Shown: piece by piece, positions 1 through 5,616 of the stretch | How positions within the stretch are numbered: the stretch's first letter is position 1 | Layout of the letters: every line of letters starts with the position of its first letter | Assembly (NCBI GenBank): GCA_011772275.1 | Contig: WVZU01000094.1 | Coordinates: 1 to 8,909 of the forward strand | Direction: 5' to 3' | DNA from: Planctomycetales bacterium | Lineage (GTDB): Bacteria; Planctomycetota; Planctomycetia; Pirellulales; UBA7805 | Length of the DNA stretch: 8,909 nucleotides | Translations under genes and position numbers: made by a program | The notes under the pieces: generated by a model | Seen by the model: the letters and a program-made list of their open reading frames with translations, nothing else | Database searches by the model: none | What the model was told of the DNA's origin: nothing

Positions 1-186
1 GAATCACCAGTCTGGCCACCCGCCGCAACGCGGCGCCAGGCCACAGCCTCATGCGCCGGCCCTTCTGTGCGGCTGAACGGGTAGCCATTTGGCCACGGCC
101 AAGGCAGATGCTGTGCAGCTGCTATCACCTGCCGGCAAAGCATCACCGCCAGGGGGCTGGATGGCAAACTTTGCGGTTCGTACGAC

Positions 187-217
187 TTGAAACGCTTGAC
201 ACAGCTCTGTTGATAAT
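187..217 (+). promoter_or_regulatory. Weak candidate promoter for the barrel gene
   Basis: TTGAAA at 187-192 and GATAAT at 212-217 each match the sigma-70 consensus at five of six bases, but the spacer is 19 nt, longer than the usual 16-18. A perfect TTGACA at 196-201 lies only 10 nt from the same GATAAT and cannot pair with it normally. If used, the transcript would have a leader of roughly 185 nt before the GTG at 409. Planctomycete promoters are often divergent, so this is tentative. Confidence 0.25.
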
Positions 218-333
218 CATGCCCCCCATCCACCGAAATTGATTCTATGAATTCCGTCGGTGAAATCAGCACATCGAGTGCGCACGATTTTGCGGATTCT
301 CCAGCGGTTTTTGTCCCGAATTGACGGATGGGT

Positions 334-351
334 CGGCAGAAAGGACTGCCG
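334..351 (+). promoter_or_regulatory. Perfect stem-loop in the barrel gene leader
   Basis: CGGCAG (334-339) pairs with CTGCCG (346-351) over a 6-nt A/G-rich loop (AAAGGA). A T-rich run with G and C interruptions follows (352-363). It lies 57 nt before the GTG start and 43 nt before the Shine-Dalgarno motif. The structure could stabilise the mRNA, act as a weak attenuator, or bind a regulator. The pairing is visible; the role is inference. Confidence 0.4.
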
Positions 352-408
352 TTTGCGTTTTGTTCCAACCAGGTCAGGATTTTACGTTTGCCACAGGAGG
401 GTAATATC

Positions 409-1299
409 GTGTTCAAGACCCAATGGTTTTCCCTTTGTGCACTGGCGGTCGCCATCGGTGCACATTCAGCTCAAGCGGAAGAGGCCGGCGACTACTACGC
501 AAATCATGCGCATTATGCTTCGCACGCCACGGTCGCTTCCATGTCCCGGCAAATCGCTGAGCTGGAAGCGCGGCTGGCGTCCTTTGACCACGGCGGCTGT
601 GATGCCGGCTGTGACGCCGGCTGCGGCGCCGCCGCCACCAGCTGTGGCGGTGGGGCCGACTGTTGCGATAACTGGATGTCACCCACGGGCGGCCTCACGG
701 GCATGATCGAGGTCGTGTGGCTGCGTCCCCAGGACACTTATGCTGACAGTGGAATCAATCGATACCAACACGGATCGCGATACACGCTTGGCTGGATGAA
801 TGACCACGGCCAGGAATGGCGGCTCCGTTTCTTTGAATTGGGTGTCAACAGCCAGTTTGACGACTTCATCAATCTCTACACAGTCGACGTCGAGTACGCA
901 GGTCGATTTCAGCTCTGCAATTTTGACGGCGAGCTTTCGTTCGGGCTGCGTTACGCAGACTGGCATGAGTCCGCTGCTGGCGCGTTTGGCGGCTTGAACA
1001 TCGAAGATTCCATCGGTCCCATGATCGGATTGCACTTGCAGACCGATCTTTGGAACGACTTCGACCTGTTTGCCAACGCCCGGTACTCCCATCAATTTGG
1101 TCATCCCGTCGATTCCACCCTGGGCTCGTTTTCCATCACGGAACTGTCGGTCGGACTCCAGTACGCCCGCGATATGGCCTGTGGCACGGCCTTTTTGCGG
1201 GGTGCCTTTGAGGCGCAAAACTGGGCCGTCAACACTGACGGTTCGGACGAGGACATGGGGTTTGTCGGTTTCGGAGTTGCCCTCGGCTTCACCCGCTAG
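409..1299 (+). CDS. Secreted outer-membrane beta-barrel-like protein with Cys-rich linker
   Basis: This 296-residue protein is predicted to sit in the outer membrane. The GTG start at 409 is chosen because AGGAGG (395-400) lies 8 nt upstream and a signal peptide begins at once: hydrophobic core about 7-18, then an A-Q-A cleavage site at residues 21-23. The mature part opens with a short amphipathic, heptad-like helix (about 42-58), then a Cys-rich linker with Cys at 64, 68, 72, 79, 85 and 86. From about residue 95 to the end, alternating polar and aromatic/aliphatic segments separated by Asp/Gly/Asn-rich turns suggest antiparallel beta strands, closing with a Gly-Phe-rich strand. The layout recalls the Legionella-type pore-forming proteins (Lpg1974 family) that are common in planctomycetes, but no diagnostic motif proves membership. 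Two hairpins follow the stop, so it is probably a single-gene unit. Gene existence is near certain; barrel topology is inferred. Confidence 0.8.
   Translation: MFKTQWFSLCALAVAIGAHSAQAEEAGDYYANHAHYASHATVASMSRQIAELEARLASFDHGGCDAGCDAGCGAAATSCGGGADCCDNWMSPTGGLTGMIEVVWLRPQDTYADSGINRYQHGSRYTLGWMNDHGQEWRLRFFELGVNSQFDDFINLYTVDVEYAGRFQLCNFDGELSFGLRYADWHESAAGAFGGLNIEDSIGPMIGLHLQTDLWNDFDLFANARYSHQFGHPVDSTLGSFSITELSVGLQYARDMACGTAFLRGAFEAQNWAVNTDGSDEDMGFVGFGVALGFTR
595..630 (+). repeat. Three 12-bp in-frame repeats coding Cys-(Asp/Gly)-Ala-Gly-like units
   Basis: Units at 595-606 (GGCTGTGATGCC), 607-618 (GGCTGTGACGCC) and 619-630 (GGCTGCGGCGCC) are head to tail. The first two differ at one base; the third is more diverged. 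They place Cys at a strict 4-residue spacing in the linker between helix and barrel, and look like a recent short duplication. Confidence 0.75.
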
Positions 1300-1307
1300 C
1301 CATCATG

Positions 1308-1341
1308 CGCTCGCACAACGGCCTGGCCCGTCGTGCGAGCG
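1308..1341 (+). terminator. Strong hairpin just after the barrel gene
   Basis: CGCTCGCAC (1308-1316) pairs perfectly with GTGCGAGCG (1333-1341). An inner ACGG (1318-1321) / CCGT (1328-1331) stem extends it after one mismatch. It starts 9 nt past the stop codon. No T-run follows, so it may protect the mRNA 3' end or back up the terminator downstream rather than terminate alone. Confidence 0.45.
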
Positions 1342-1378
1342 GCAACACCGCCCGCGGCAGGCGGGATGTTTATCCATT

Positions 1379-1427
1379 CCAGCACGAGCACCTGGGAGCG
1401 AAAGCGCCCGGGTGCTCGCTGGCTTTT
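1379..1427 (+). terminator. Intrinsic terminator of the barrel gene
   Basis: CCAGC (1379-1383) pairs with GCTGG (1418-1422), and after a 2-nt bulge GAGCACC (1386-1392) pairs with GGTGCTC (1411-1417). The inner part continues with a T-G wobble and three G-C pairs (GGG 1394-1396 with CCC 1407-1409), then a mismatch, then GC/GC closing a GAAA tetraloop (1400-1403). CTTTT follows at 1423-1427. This is a long GC-rich stem with a T-run about 80 nt after the stop codon. The reverse strand lacks a T-run, so it points right. Confidence 0.7.
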
Positions 1428-1629
1428 GTCGACCCAAGAGCCACAGCGAATCGGAGCCAGCCTTTTTTCAGGCGCTATCGGGTGCGTCCAGGTCAAGGCT
1501 TTGCCTGACCCCGTCCGACCCCGCCATGGGGTCGCCAACGGATCCGCTTCGCGCTCCCGACCAAACGCTGGTCTTTCCTCCCCGGCCAACAATCTCTGTA
1601 AGGCGATGGAGATGGACCAGAGATCCCGC

Positions 1630-1893
1630 TTACAGCGCTTTCCAGATACGGTCCAAGCCGTCTTTAATCTCGCCAGCGGTTAACTTCAAACCACTCACTA
1701 CGTTCTCGGCCGTTTCGCCCAGTGCATCCTTGACCGGCTCGTATTCGCCCAGCAACGAGTGCCATTTTTCTTCCAGCTGGTCCCATTCCTGCTTGGCTTC
1801 CTCCTTGCCCAGGTGAATTTTGACGGCGATTTCATCGCGCCGCTGCTTGAGCATAGATATCAGTTCCGCCAACGTACTCTCTTCGTGGGACAT
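1630..1893 (-). CDS. Small helical, probably coiled-coil protein of unknown function
   Basis: The gene encodes 87 residues and starts at the ATG read leftward from 1893, because GAGGAG (complement of 1901-1906) lies 7 nt upstream; the longer frame to 2013 has no such signal. The protein is rich in Glu, Lys, Leu and Ala, has no signal peptide, no membrane segment and no Cys. Residues 5-50 read as one long amphipathic helix with heptad-like Leu/Ile/Trp spacing and a central stretch alternating Lys/Glu with Trp at 37 and 44. A second helix covers about 54-87. Similar short Lys/Glu-rich helical proteins occur in many bacteria as uncharacterised genes; I do not recognise a named family with certainty. 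It is alone on the minus strand, divergent from the gene at 2739 and convergent with the barrel gene. A candidate promoter lies at 2042-2014. Confidence 0.8.
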   Translation of the reverse strand: MSHEESTLAELISMLKQRRDEIAVKIHLGKEEAKQEWDQLEEKWHSLLGEYEPVKDALGETAENVVSGLKLTAGEIKDGLDRIWKAL

Positions 1894-2013
1894 CGATATT
1901 CTCCTCTGACTTGACCAACAAACTATTCCGGTAAGGTTTCCACCATGCGATCCGCCGTCCCCAGTCGGCGCTGGACGGGAGGACACATTCCGACGACGGA
2001 AGGCTGGCTGCAT

Positions 2014-2042
2014 ATCATCAAGTATCCTACCTGTCCTGTCAA
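2014..2042 (-). promoter_or_regulatory. Candidate promoter of the small helical protein gene
   Basis: Read on the minus strand, a perfect TTGACA lies at 2042-2037. Exactly 17 nt further is GATGAT (2019-2014), which matches the -10 consensus at four of six bases. Transcription would begin near 2007, giving a leader of about 114 nt before the ATG at 1893. The TTGACA is part of an 18-bp repeat, so a second identical box lies 18 nt upstream (2060-2055). Confidence 0.45.
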
Positions 2043-2085
2043 AAGCTTGTGTCCTGTCAAAAGCTTGCGCCCTTTCAAAAGCGCG
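2032..2085. repeat. 18-bp tandem repeat, three copies
   Basis: Two identical copies of TGTCCTGTCAAAAGCTTG (2032-2049 and 2050-2067) are followed by a diverged third (2068-2085, keeping the CTTTCAAAAGC-like core). On the minus strand each unit presents a -35-like hexamer: TTGACA, TTGACA, then TTGAAA. Upstream position and even spacing suggest repeated binding sites for a regulator or polymerase. A purely neutral slippage repeat is the alternative. Confidence 0.8.
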
Positions 2086-2108
2086 ACCACTCAGGACCAG
2101 AGTGGTCG
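2077..2108 (-). terminator. Terminator-like hairpin pointing left
   Basis: CGACCACTC (2084-2092) pairs with GAGTGGTCG (2100-2108) over a 7-nt loop, a perfect 9-bp stem. Read on the minus strand the stem is followed by CGCTTTTG, so it resembles an intrinsic terminator for leftward transcription. The T-run belongs to the third copy of the adjacent 18-bp repeat. No leftward gene is evident upstream of it, so it may insulate the promoter at 2042-2014. Confidence 0.45.
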
Positions 2109-2286
2109 GCCGGGCCAGGCCGCTGGGCGTTCTTCTTCAGGTTCGGCGGTCGCAGGTAGACCACCTGGCGGCTGGCCAATGTCACCCCCACCGCACCGGC
2201 CGCCGGTGTCTGCCGGTCGGTCGCGTAAAGGGGGCGACAGCCGTGCTCGGGCCACATGCCGCAGGAGGATCCGCTGCATCCGACAT

Positions 2287-2318
2287 GGGCCCGCGGCTTG
2301 TCTGGCCGCCCCTTTTTT
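2287..2318 (+). terminator. Hairpin followed by six T in gene-less DNA
   Basis: GCGGC (2293-2297) pairs with GCCGC (2305-2309) over a 7-nt loop; beyond a 3-nt bulge on the left side, GGG (2287-2289) pairs with CCC (2310-2312). Six T follow at 2313-2318. This is the form of a plus-strand intrinsic terminator, yet no plus-strand gene precedes it within the gene-less stretch. It could end an unrecognised short transcript. Confidence 0.4.
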
Positions 2319-2738
2319 CGAACCGGCCCGGTTTGGGCCACCATGCCACCACCGGTGGTAGCAGGCGCTACGCTGCGCGGCGGTTCGCATCCCCAATGCA
2401 ACTACCAAGAAAAGCTGCACGCTACCAACTCGGCTCCCTCTGGCCATCACGCCGGACGCGAGGGCAAATTTTTTCCAAACTTTGTCGCCAGCGACGGGAA
2501 GTCTTCGCCTGGCCAGAAAGAGGACGCGGTTTGACTTCACGCGTATGGATGATACGTTGAGGATCAAGGTGTGACGTCTGACGCGGCCAGTCCAAGGCTT
2601 GGCTGTCGCTGAGCAGACAACCTGTGAGTCATGCGGGCGAGGAGCGGCGAGGCAAAAGTCGCGTCGAGCAGTTCCGTCTGAAAAGCGCTGAGGGGACAGC
2701 AGACAAGAGAATCGACCAATGAGTGAAGGAGATCGAAT

Positions 2739-3092
2739 ATGGCGGTGACGCTGGGAAAATTGGTGGTCTGGTTGATCGTGGGCGGTTTCGTGGGGGCTGT
2801 GGTCGGGCGCCTGGCAACCCGCAGCAAGGAAGGTTACGGGCGGGTCGTCAATACGCTGCTGGGAATGGCCGGCGCCATTGTAGGAGGCGGGCTGTTCCAG
2901 ATTTTCAAGATCGATCTGGGACTGGGCGAACTCAAGGTTACCTTCGAGGACCTGGTGGCCGCCTTCATTGGATCGGTCTTCTTGCTGGTCGTCTGCTGGG
3001 GTGTGCGGACCAAGAAGAAACTCCTGTTTTGGATCGGCACGGCCGGAATGACCATCCTGGTCGTGGTCGTCCTCGTGCGACTGTCGCGCTAA
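2739..3092 (+). CDS. GlsB/YeaQ/YmgE-type small membrane protein with extra C-terminal helix
   Basis: The 117-residue protein belongs by pattern to the transglycosylase-associated (GlsB/YeaQ/YmgE) family of small inner-membrane proteins, linked to stress responses but without a settled biochemical role. The ATG at 2739 has GAAGGAG (2725-2731) 7 nt upstream. Segment 1 (about 8-25) carries the Gly-rich G-x-x-x-G spacing (G15, G19, G23) and ends in basic residues. Segment 2 (about 36-56) begins after R35 with the family-like Asn-Thr-Leu-Leu-Gly and an Ile-Val-Gly-Gly-Gly run. Segment 3 spans about 71-89. After a basic loop (R90-K94) a fourth hydrophobic segment covers 95-113. Family members are usually about 80-95 residues with three segments, so the fourth is an addition. 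It appears to be transcribed alone: no gene lies close upstream, and downstream comes a 500-nt gap. Confidence 0.88.
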   Translation: MAVTLGKLVVWLIVGGFVGAVVGRLATRSKEGYGRVVNTLLGMAGAIVGGGLFQIFKIDLGLGELKVTFEDLVAAFIGSVFLLVVCWGVRTKKKLLFWIGTAGMTILVVVVLVRLSR

Positions 3093-3116
3093 CGTGTCGC
3101 GCTAAGACCGCGCTAA
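3085..3116 (+). repeat. CGCGCTAA octamer three times across the stop codon
   Basis: Copies lie at 3085-3092, 3098-3105 and 3109-3116. The first contains the stop codon of the membrane protein gene, and the third places a second TAA in the same frame. The spacing (13 and 11 nt) is uneven, which suggests small local duplications rather than a designed array. Confidence 0.6.
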
Positions 3117-3606
3117 GATCACGCGCCGATCGCGCCGGCAGAAGGCATCTTGTCACACCCGCGGGCTGGAGACCCTTTACGGCGGGGTCCGCCAGCGGCC
3201 GGCACCCGTTGGGCCAGGCCGAGGAAAGTTCCAGCAATTCCCGCAGGTACTGCCCGCTTTGCTATCGCCACCAGTCAGCGCCCGTATCCCGCCTTGCCTG
3301 GCGACCCCAGGGACCCGGCACGAATTAAAGGAAGTGGTTTATGGAAAATAAGTTGCGCAGGTTTGCCCGACCCCGGCCCACGGCCTCGGCCAGCGGCGGG
3401 TCCACCCGGTCCATCGGCACGACCCCGGCATTTTCACCAGGCAGCAAAAAAATAACACTTTGGCTGGAATCTGTAATCGGCCGATAGGGGCAATAGCTGG
3501 TAATTGAGCCCGCGACAAAATCATCATGTCGCCGCTCGTGCCAGCACCCACGCTCTGGCCAGCGACCCGCCCATGGTCTGCTGTCGCACCCCGCACGGAG
3601 GCAGTG
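3093..3606. other. Intergenic stretch before the efflux channel gene
   Basis: Apart from the possible 48-residue ORF at 3341-3487 there is no supported gene. A hairpin lies at 3512-3532: GCGACA (3512-3517) pairs with TGTCGC (3527-3532) over a 9-nt loop. It covers the upstream ATG at 3526, which argues against that start. No clear terminator follows the membrane protein gene and no clear promoter is visible. Confidence 0.5.
3341..3487 (+). CDS. Possible 48-residue small protein or leader peptide
   Basis: ATG at 3341 is preceded by AAAGGAAG (3327-3334), a fair ribosome-binding site about 6 nt upstream, and the frame stays open to TAG at 3485-3487. The predicted peptide starts Met-Glu-Asn-Lys-Leu-Arg-Arg, has a basic Arg/Pro part (about 6-13), a Ser/Thr/Gly-rich middle and a short hydrophobic end around Trp41. 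It has no signal peptide or Cys, and I do not recognise it. It ends 119 nt before the efflux channel start, so it could be a leader ORF. A chance ORF is equally possible. Confidence 0.3.
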   Translation: MENKLRRFARPRPTASASGGSTRSIGTTPAFSPGSKKITLWLESVIGR

Positions 3607-5409
3607 ATGAATCCCGTCGACCCGGGCGGCCGCAATCCGCGCCGTCCCTTGAAAACCCCGCTGGTTTCTCACCACCGTTGGCGTCCCGCCGGCCACCGCG
3701 GTAGCGGCCGCCCTGCGGTGATCCTCTGCCTGGCGTCGCTGGGATTGTTCACCTCCGGCTGTGCCGGCGGCATGACGCAGTGGCTACACAACGGCTTGAA
3801 GGTTGGCCCCGATTACGGCCGGCCCGCCGCCGAGGTGGCGGACACCTGGATCGATTCGGCCGATCGGCGGCTGATCGGCGAATCGCCCGACACCAGCGCC
3901 TGGTGGACCGTCTTCAAGGACCCGGTGTTGGACAACCTGGTGCAGATGGCCTACGGGCAGAACCTGCCGCTGCGGATCGCGGCGTTGCGGGTGATGGAGG
4001 CCCGGGCCCAATACGGCATCGCCCGCGGCAACATCTTCCCTCAGCAGCAGCAGGTCTTTGGTGACTATTCCAAGACCCGGGTCAGTCGCAACACGGCCAC
4101 CCCCGCGGTGGGCCCCCGGTCCTTCGACTTTTTGGACCTCGGCTTTGACGCGGCCTGGGAACTGGACATCTGGGGCCGTTACCGTCGCGCGATCGAATCG
4201 GCGGAGGCGAATCTGGATGCCAACATCGAAGGCTATGACGGCATCCTGGTTACACTGATCGGTGAGGTGGCGGCGACCTACGTGCAGATTCGCGCACTGG
4301 AAAAGCAGCTGGAATACACCAATCAGAATGTCGAAGTTCAAAAGGGCGCGCTGCAACTGGCCGAGGTCCGCTTCCGCAACGGGGCCACAACCGAACTGGA
4401 CGTTCAACAGGCCAAAACCAACCTCGCTAATACCCGCTCGTTGGTACCCGCCCTGGAGGCCTCGCTGCGGCAAGCCCAAAACCGTCTGTGCGTCCTGCTG
4501 GGCATCCCGCCGCAAGATATCGAAGACCTGCTGAACGGCCGGCAACCGATTCCGACAGCGCCCCCGGCCGTGGCTGTGGGCATCCCCGCCGACCTGCTGC
4601 GGCAACGGCCGGACGTCCGTGAGGCAGAACGGCAAGTGGCAGCCGCCAGCGCCCAAATCGGCGTGGCCTACGCGGATCTCTTCCCGGCCTTTACCATCTT
4701 GGGCAGTATCCAGGTGGAATCGGCGAATTTGAGCAACCTGTTCACCGGCAACAGCCTGGCCGGCTCGATCGTCGCACCCGGCGTGCGGTGGAACATCCTC
4801 AACTACGGACGCATCCGGAACAACATTCGCGGGCAGGATGCCCGCTTCCAGCAAGCGGTCGTCGCTTACCAAGAGACCGTGCTGCGGGCCAACCAGGAAG
4901 TGGAGGACGCGCTGATCGGCTTCTTCAAGGCCCAGGAACGTTACAAAGAGGATCGAGACGCTGTCGACGCCGCTCGAAGATCCGTCGAACTGGCCCTCTT
5001 GCAATACCGCGACGGTGCGGTCGATTTTAACCGCGTGTTTACTCTGCAGAGCATCCTGGCCACCCAGGAGAACCAGCTGGCGGCCACGCAAGGTGACATT
5101 GCCGTCAACCTGATCAGAATCTACAAGGCGCTCGGCGGCGGATGGCAGATCCGCATCAGCGGACCGAACGATTCCATGCCCCAGCTCGAAGAAATACCCG
5201 ACCAACCCCTGCCCGGTCAGCCCATCCCCAACCCGCCCTTCCCGGAAGAGCCGCTGATACCCCAGCCGATGGCGGACGCAGCGGCTCCGGAGGCGAGCGA
5301 CATGACACGCGTGGAAATCCCCGTCAGCGGGGGCGGTCCCCCCCTGATGCCTGTCGCCTGGTGGCGGCCCGTAAGCCAGCCACTGCCCCTGCCAGCCGTT
5401 CCGCCCTAA
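3607..5409 (+). CDS. NodT/TolC-family outer-membrane efflux lipoprotein with Pro-rich tail
   Basis: This 600-residue protein is the outer-membrane channel of a tripartite exporter (NodT branch of the TolC superfamily). ATG at 3607 is chosen because GGAGG (3597-3601) lies 5 nt before it; ATG 3526 would add 27 residues without a site. A long basic n-region (to about 35) is followed by a hydrophobic core and the lipobox-like T-S-G-C, making Cys52 the likely lipidated residue. The NodT signature V-G-P-D-Y-G-R-P is at 66-73. Two outer-membrane efflux repeats follow, with W-E-L-D-I-W-G in the first, a T-T-E-L-D-V-Q-Q-A-K type helix, and L-L-R-Q-R-P-D-V-R-E-A-E opening the second. The canonical part ends near G-G-G-W (W513). 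The last 87 residues, with 24 Pro, are an extension: most relatives end soon after this motif at about 470-500 residues. No pump or adaptor gene is adjacent, so substrate is unknown. Confidence 0.93.
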   Translation: MNPVDPGGRNPRRPLKTPLVSHHRWRPAGHRGSGRPAVILCLASLGLFTSGCAGGMTQWLHNGLKVGPDYGRPAAEVADTWIDSADRRLIGESPDTSAWWTVFKDPVLDNLVQMAYGQNLPLRIAALRVMEARAQYGIARGNIFPQQQQVFGDYSKTRVSRNTATPAVGPRSFDFLDLGFDAAWELDIWGRYRRAIESAEANLDANIEGYDGILVTLIGEVAATYVQIRALEKQLEYTNQNVEVQKGALQLAEVRFRNGATTELDVQQAKTNLANTRSLVPALEASLRQAQNRLCVLLGIPPQDIEDLLNGRQPIPTAPPAVAVGIPADLLRQRPDVREAERQVAAASAQIGVAYADLFPAFTILGSIQVESANLSNLFTGNSLAGSIVAPGVRWNILNYGRIRNNIRGQDARFQQAVVAYQETVLRANQEVEDALIGFFKAQERYKEDRDAVDAARRSVELALLQYRDGAVDFNRVFTLQSILATQENQLAATQGDIAVNLIRIYKALGGGWQIRISGPNDSMPQLEEIPDQPLPGQPIPNPPFPEEPLIPQPMADAAAPEASDMTRVEIPVSGGGPPLMPVAWWRPVSQPLPLPAVPP

Positions 5410-5616
5410 CAAGGACGCGTGATTGGGTTGTGGGCAGACAGCGTGGGTCAGGGTGACAGAATAAGACGAGGTGAGCCGCGAATGAGCGACGTGCCGCACG
5501 GCCCGTCGGAACGGCCTGGTTTCGGCCTCCCCCAAGGGCCGCCATGTAACGTGACTTGCCTGACCGGCCAGAACAAAGTAACTCCCGCAATTTTTTGGAC
5601 ATAGAAAGCGCCCCTC
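5410..5616. other. Spacer between the efflux channel and the Cys-rich gene
   Basis: No gene is supported here. GC-rich dyads around 5500-5545 (for example CGGCC 5523-5527 with GGCCG 5537-5541) lack a T-run, so no terminator for the efflux gene is clear. The start of the next gene also lacks a good ribosome-binding site; a run of six T (5592-5597) lies 19 nt before it. Confidence 0.4.

Larger units (their letters stand above)
1..408. other. Gene-less stretch upstream of the barrel gene
   Basis: I see no convincing gene here. The open frame at 51-242 has no ribosome-binding site and a composition unlike a protein (many Arg, Cys and Pro). The left end has an imperfect hairpin: CGCCGC (21-26) pairs with GCGGCG (30-35) around a 3-nt loop, with a flanking CTGG (12-15) / CCAG (36-39) stem. 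No T-run follows on the plus strand, so calling it the end of an upstream gene is only a guess. The right half is probably the promoter and leader of the gene at 409. Confidence 0.5.
1300..1629. other. Gene-less stretch between convergent genes
   Basis: The space between the stop of the barrel gene and the stop of the minus-strand helical gene contains no supported gene. It holds two hairpins (1308-1341 and 1379-1422). Smaller dyads lie further right, for example GACCCC (1517-1522) with GGGGTC (1528-1533), and GACCA (1559-1563) with TGGTC (1569-1573). I could not identify a clear terminator with a T-run for the minus-strand gene. Confidence 0.6.
1894..2738. other. Long gene-less stretch with repeats, palindrome and terminator-like hairpins
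   Basis: These 845 bases hold no gene I can support. Open frames on both strands (1945-2361 plus, 2091-2567 minus, 2256-2534 plus) lack ribosome-binding sites and are Arg/Pro/Gly-rich, as expected of random frames in GC-rich DNA. The stretch holds the regulatory cluster at 2014-2108, the hairpin with T-run at 2287-2318 and a perfect 12-bp palindrome ACCACCGGTGGT at 2348-2359. A TTGACT at 2531-2536 might start a promoter for the gene at 2739, but any -10 partner (for example TACGTT at 2553-2558) is weak. A decayed gene or a non-coding RNA is possible. Confidence 0.5.

Noticed and set aside
51..242. 63-residue plus-strand frame at the left end
   Set aside because: No ribosome-binding site and a composition typical of chance frames; promoter-like hexamers lie within it.
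1945..2361. 138-residue plus-strand frame with a Cys-Pro-Val-Lys-Ser-Leu repeat
   Set aside because: The peptide repeat is only the translation of the 18-bp DNA repeat. The rest is Arg/Pro/Gly-rich without a domain or start signal.
2377..2395. GGTTCGCATCC resembling a tRNA T-arm
   Set aside because: The loop lacks the conserved TTC-purine-A pattern and no acceptor or anticodon arm can be drawn around it.
2091..2567. 158-residue minus-strand frame upstream of the leftward hairpin
   Set aside because: It would give the hairpin at 2108-2077 a gene to terminate, but its stop lies inside the stem, there is no start signal, and composition is not protein-like.
2719..2748. Nine-codon ORF overlapping the start of the GlsB/YeaQ-type gene
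   Set aside because: It contains the ribosome-binding site of the real gene and has none of its own; probably chance.
3526..3606. Upstream ATG giving a 627-residue efflux protein
   Set aside because: No Shine-Dalgarno motif precedes it and it sits in a hairpin, whereas ATG 3607 has GGAGG at 5 nt and leads into the signal peptide.
3784..5535. 583-residue open frame on the minus strand opposite the efflux gene
   Set aside because: It is the antisense shadow of a clear NodT/TolC gene with family motifs. Long antisense frames are common in GC-rich coding DNA, and this one has no ribosome-binding site or recognisable domain.
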